Positions 59,755 to 64,000 of a stretch of 64,000 nt of DNA are shown one piece after another. The notes below the pieces were generated by a model. It searched no databases. It was given only the letters and a program-made list of their open reading frames with translations, and had not been told where the DNA came from. The DNA is from Jacaranda mimosifolia. Its lineage: Eukaryota > Streptophyta > Magnoliopsida > Lamiales > Bignoniaceae. The position numbers and the translations under genes are program-made. Position 1 is the stretch's first letter; the number at the start of each line of letters is the position of its first letter. Location: NCBI GenBank assembly GCA_018894105.1, contig CM032120.1:29844710-29908709 (forward strand), in the 5' to 3' direction.

Positions 59755-61830
59755 GATGCCACATAAAAGGTCCACATGGTGGGGTATTTTTGTGTGTAGT
59801 TTCATAGACCCCAACACCAACATGTATCCATTGGCTTATGCTATTGTTTGTAGTGAAACTAGGGTGGCATGGGAGGTTTTTGGGTTATTGAAGGATGATT
59901 TATGCATAGAAAGGGATGATACATTTACATTTATATCAGACAAATAGAAAGGTCTAGTGCCTGCATTTGAGTTAGTATTCCTAGGTGTAGACAATAAGTT
60001 TTGTGTGATCAGCTCAAGTAATCTTTGATTAAATTTTGCCACATTGCTTGCTTTAGCTACTTTCCACAAATATATTTTATATGCCAACCCCTTGAGCTTA
60101 GTGAACTTGATTCTAATTATCTAGATTGGTTGCAAGACAAGCCTCTCTCACAGTAGTCTAGATCACACTTCAATACATTTCCAAAGTGTGATATTCTTCT
60201 AAATAATGTTTGTGAATCCTTTAATAGCAATATTTTGGAGACAAGGAAGAAGCCCATATTGACAATGTTGGAATGAATTAAAGAGTATTTGATGTCTAGA
60301 TAGGGATAGGCGTGCAACTAAATGGGAAGAAAAGAGGTTATATCCTAAGATCAAAAAGATTTTGGAGAAGAACGTGGATAGGGCAACTGACTGCATTCTA
60401 ATCAAATCTAATTATTTGCTTTATGAAATTTCTTGCTTTAATGGATCAAGATTCACTGTTAACTTGAAAACCCATAGCTGTTCTTGAAGAAAGTAAGAGC
60501 TAAGTGGGATTCCATGTAAACATGGAATTAGTGCAATGTATAGCCAAAATTTGGACCTTAAGTCCTTTGTGCATGATTGTTATACTGTTGAGCCATTTTG
60601 GAAAGTATATGAGCCAACAATTCAGCCTATGGATGGAGCACAATTATGGAAGATAAACTGGCTTCATTCTACCCCTACCACCAAACTTTGGAAGAAAGAA
60701 GATAGGCCTGCAAGAGCAAGAAGGTATGAGATTGATAAACAACTGAGGAGAAAAAGAAAGCACAAGGGCCTCAAAAACCACAAAAAATGAAGAGACAACA
60801 GTGGTCAGTAACTTGTAAGTTCTATGGAGGAAAAGGTCATAACAAGAAGGGTTGTGAATAGAGGAAGTTTGCTGAAGAATTTCTAGTCAAAGCAATGACA
60901 CAAAGAGCACAAGAAACTGAAGGTGTTGAAGCTGTTGAAGCTGTCCAAGTCACTAGAGCAAGTAGGGCAACATCAAGAAGAAATGACATAAGGTGATGAC
61001 ACTCCTCCAATGACATAAGAAGAACCAACTCAGGAACCTCAAACTCAGGCATAGAAAATATAGGGATGTAAATTAATTGTAAGAATTTCATATTATTTTT
61101 TTTTTATGTATTATCTATAAATTAATTGCTCTCTACTCTTATTTACTTTATTTCTCATTTTCATAGGCAAGAAAGAGGACAAGATCAACATCCATTTCAT
61201 TTGACAGAGGATAGAAAGCAATTGAAGTAGTTGTAATGCTGTCCTTTACATTTGTTCAGTTTTTTGGTATCTTTGGTTTTTCTTTGTTGCTTTATATTTT
61301 TCTTGTTTTGGTGCTTAAACAAGAACATCTAAGAGAAAATAGGAAAAAGAGGACACATGAAAAAAGTGTAACAAATGATGGTGTGAATGTAAGCGTCTTC
61401 AGTCTTTAGTTAGTATATTGTTTACTGCTTTAGTGCCTTTTATGTTGTACAGTTTTAATTTTTTGAGTTTTGGTGTTTTTGGTATATTGAGCATTTATAT
61501 AGTTTTTTCAGTTTAGTTTATTCTCTCTTCAATTAACCAAATGAGCTTAAACAAGCTATTCAATCCTTTTAGGTAGCAATTAAAGCCACTTGTACCAACA
61601 AGATCTTTGTCACCAAGTGTAAGTATATATCCAATTCCAACTCCAATAATGCCTCCCAAAGTGAAGATCAGAGGTGCTGCTCCTATGGCTCCTCATCATC
61701 AATTCATGCCTCGGTCCACTCCCATTAATGCCAGGGAAAGTTCAGCATTTCCAGTCATTATGAAAGGTGGAAAATTTTTTCACTATGTCTAACCTTAATG
61801 TTGCAGTAACCACACATCAACTTCAGCAAA
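59755..61830 (+). pseudogene. MURA-type MULE transposase, C-terminal half
   Basis: Resumes within the same codon context: the duplicated GATGCCAC is followed by HIKGPHGG-type sequence, then NMYPLAYAIVCSETRVAWEV and DDTFTFISDK (59756-59945), the DDE core just after the first Asp. 59950-60500 is riddled with stops. 60536-60790 gives FVHDCYTVEPFWKVYEPTIQ and PARARRYEIDKQ, the stretch after the SWIM domain. About 60812-60860 holds the zinc knuckle CKFYGGKGHNKKGC (second cysteine replaced by Tyr). 61607-61830 has KVKIRGAAPMAPHH and, after one frameshift, KGGKFFTMSNLNVAV, the conserved tail of these proteins. Confidence 0.8.
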
Positions 61831-63117
61831 AGAAAATTAGAAAGCTGGAAAGAATAAAGTGGAGTTTGTATGATCTTTTGTCACTATTTTGGTTGTTTTG
61901 TAGAGCTCTTTTGGCTTTTGGGTGTTTTTGGTTGTTTGGTAAGGACAAAGTGGGATTGGGCAGAAATTTTTGGTTTGTGGGTTTAGATCATGAAGGGAAA
62001 AAACTTGATCATTTTTTTTTCTGATGATGAAGTGTAAAAAGATGATGTTTGGAAATTTGATCATTTTCTGGTGAACATGAAGTGTAAAACTTGTGGTTGG
62101 GAAAGCAGATAAATTGTTTTATTGAAGTTTAAGATTGTTATTTTCTAATTGTCATTTTCTAATCTTTGTTTGAGGAAGTACATTACTTACCATTATTGTA
62201 ACTTTCATTCTGTATTTGCATCAATCAAATTTCATCAAATTCTGGTAGTAAAAATTGATTCCAATTCACTCTAAGACACAAGAATTTTGTAGCAAATTTT
62301 GGAGCTTAAATTTTGATAAAAGAAGGACCATAACTTTACCAAAACATGTTACAATTTCAATACTGTTTCAAGAAGCAAGCAACCAGTTTCAACAACAACC
62401 ATGCAACAATTTTTCAACTCCAATTTCAACACCAATACTTGAATAAATTATGATTTTACATTATAGAAAAGGGAATACATATATATTACACCCCTAACCA
62501 TACATCTTTAGCCATACATCCGGATTAAAGGCAACACTTTTTTGGCAAAAATACAAACTTCAACACAATAGGGGATATTTTACCTAAATCATAAACCTTC
62601 AAAAATTGGAAAAGACAAGTCTTCAAAATTGCCATTTGAACACCAAAGGCAACCAAGACAGTGCCAACAACACCAGGTAAGCATTTTTCTTCCTTCTCAA
62701 ATTTGCATTTTCATGCTCCAACTCAAACACTCTAACCTTCAATTAAGGAATTTGAGCCTCCATTTCATTGATCCTTCAAAATAGTCTAGGTATGATTGTC
62801 TTTGCCCTTGTATATATTGGCATGTCTTCCCACACAAAAAACCCACACCCGTTTCCTTTGGTTGAATTTGCACACACCAAAAATCTCCTTCCTAGGTTCT
62901 CGTTTGTCCATGAAGTTCTTAATCAGACTAGAATTCCACAGTAGGAGACCACCTCTGCTTGTGTTGAAGATAAGGACTTGGCACCCATAAGAAAGAAAAA
63001 AAAAATGGCAGAAAGCAAAGAAAGAAAGAAACAAAAAGAGAAAGAAAAACAGAGGTAGAAAAAGGAGATAAAGAGAAAATAAAGGGCTACAACATTTTTC
63101 CCTCCATTCGCTGCTGC
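61831..63117. other. 3' non-coding part of the large MULE
   Basis: Follows the transposase tail up to the right inverted repeat. No gene is seen; small frames on both strands lack domains. A purine-rich tract lies at about 62990-63080. Confidence 0.6.
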
Positions 63118-63350
63118 AAACGTGGATTCCCTCTAAAATGTTATCTGCCATGCTGGATTCCCCCCATTCTAATTTACACAAGGTGGATTATTTTAACAGG
63201 CATGTGCATTTCATGTGAGTTTTTCGTCTAAAAGTTGATAGCAGGACTTTCTTTACCCTAACATGTGGGACTAAGTTAGGCTATTTTGAGAAGCTTGGAA
63301 CTATAGTTGCAATAGGGCCTAAAGTTTGGGACTAAATTTCCAATTTTCCC
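63118..63350 (-). repeat. MULE right terminal inverted repeat (about 233 bp)
   Basis: Partner of 48574-48806. Minus-strand frames crossing this region (62786-63181) come from the repeat and are not genes. Confidence 0.9.
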
Positions 63351-63359
63351 TCTATTCTT

Positions 63360-64000
63360 CTGAAAGCATATCACATTAGGAAGATATTTTAATTCTTGTC
63401 TACTTGTTTATGTATTATTTGTTTGTGCTATTAAATTGTATACACTGTTCCACACACTATAATATCTTTATCAAGCTTAAAGTTTAATCTATTATCTCTT
63501 GGTAGTATAATTCAGTGGCGTTATAGTATATTGTCCCCTTCGAGAGGTGCTACTCTAATTGAATTTCTAGAACAAAATATGTACGTCTAAAATTTTCACT
63601 TTAAATAAGTCCGTTCAACCCAAAATAATAAGTAAGATCAAAATCAATTAATGAAATGCTTTGTCAACTAGTCATGCTACAAAACTTCTAGCCAAATTGA
63701 GTTTCCATAATTTACAATTGTCCAAAGGTTTCGACTTTTAAACTACATGCTCACGTCAAACTTAACAGGCTCCAACCTATTACAATTCATCAAAAGATAA
63801 AGATGATAGCCTACTGACAAACACATTAAAAACATATATATCATATTCTTACCATTTATAGAAGCCTTGATAAAACTATTTACTCTATGCATAATGTGGT
63901 CCAAGCTCATGGTATCCCGTATTTCTTCAATCTAGGTAAAGATAAGAAAGAACGGTACAAAAGGGTAAGTAAGACTTAGTGAGGTAATGATCAACATGCA
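63360..64000. other. flanking DNA, nothing recognised
   Basis: AT-rich sequence to the right of the large MULE with no coding, repeat or RNA signal that I can support. Confidence 0.5.

Larger units (their letters stand above)
48573..63350 (+). mobile_element. large MULE with nested hAT and LTR retrotransposon
   Basis: Terminal inverted repeats of about 233 bp (48574-48806 and 63118-63350), beginning GGGAAAATTG, are highly similar: shared words include TTTAGTCCCAAACTTTAGG and GGAATCCAGCATGG. Flanks TTTATTCTT (48564-48572) and TCTATTCTT (63351-63359) match at 8 of 9 positions, fitting a Mutator 9-bp duplication. The plus strand encodes a full-length but broken MURA-type transposase (49386-51062 and 59755-61830), split by an 8.7-kb hAT-type element. 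Without nested DNA the element is about 6.1 kb, a normal autonomous size. Confidence 0.9.

Noticed and set aside
62786..63181. 131-codon minus-strand ORF with a hydrophobic stretch
   Set aside because: It crosses the MULE right terminal inverted repeat and a purine-rich tract; the apparent membrane segment comes from the tract.
1..64000. tRNA, rRNA or other structured RNA genes
   Set aside because: I saw no convincing cloverleaf with A and B boxes, nor rRNA-like sequence; tRNA-like words seen are retroelement primer-binding sites.

Overview
This window is nuclear DNA from a flowering plant, most likely a eudicot and probably an asterid. The evidence is intron-containing genes with GT-AG splice sites, a complete KORRIGAN-type endoglucanase, a disease-resistance (CC-NB-ARC-LRR) gene resembling the late-blight R1-type class, and a dense load of typical plant transposons (MULE, PIF/Harbinger, hAT, Ty3/gypsy). 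The order or species cannot be fixed from sequence alone. Only one clearly intact gene is present (KOR1-like, 18636-21745, minus strand). The NLR (10609-13702, plus strand) is complete in layout but carries one in-frame stop codon.

Layout. 1-420 looks like a retrotransposon LTR fragment. 421-2147 is gene-free and ends in a TATA box that fits the promoter of the NLR. 2191-10517 is a PIF/Harbinger-like element (TAA target duplication) that contains a nested 6.7-kb MULE (3730-10455, 9-bp duplication TTGAAATTA). The MULE keeps only the two ends of its transposase; the middle is filled with four families of AGTAY-rich tandem repeats and a gypsy fragment. 10609-13702 is the NLR. 13703-18635 is intergenic with a perfect Tourist-like MITE (15606-15988). 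18636-21745 is KOR1. 22473-25137 holds small MITEs and microsatellites, one nested in another.

25498-37436 appears to be one large, decayed PIF/Harbinger element with a DDE transposase, a Myb/SANT ORF1 and a second Myb/SANT-like gene, plus about 6 kb of AT-rich non-coding DNA. 39843-47350 is a decayed Ty3/gypsy (Tat-like) retroelement interrupted by a 2.8-kb solo LTR (42844-45645, duplication GGCTC). Its non-coding spacer shows a series of small hairpins about 48 bp apart with changing sequence but kept pairing. 48573-63350 is a second, 14.8-kb MULE with about 233-bp terminal inverted repeats. Its transposase is split by an hAT-type element (51064-59754, duplication GATGCCAC), which in turn contains an LTR retrotransposon (54044-59591, duplication AATAT).

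The target-site duplications let the order of insertions be read directly. The most biologically interesting consequence is at the NLR: removing the two nested elements brings the TATA box to about 130 bp upstream of the ATG, so insertion probably cut the gene from its promoter by 8.3 kb. No host defence system, gene cluster or other novel multi-gene system was found. The unusual signals are in the structure of the transposable elements.
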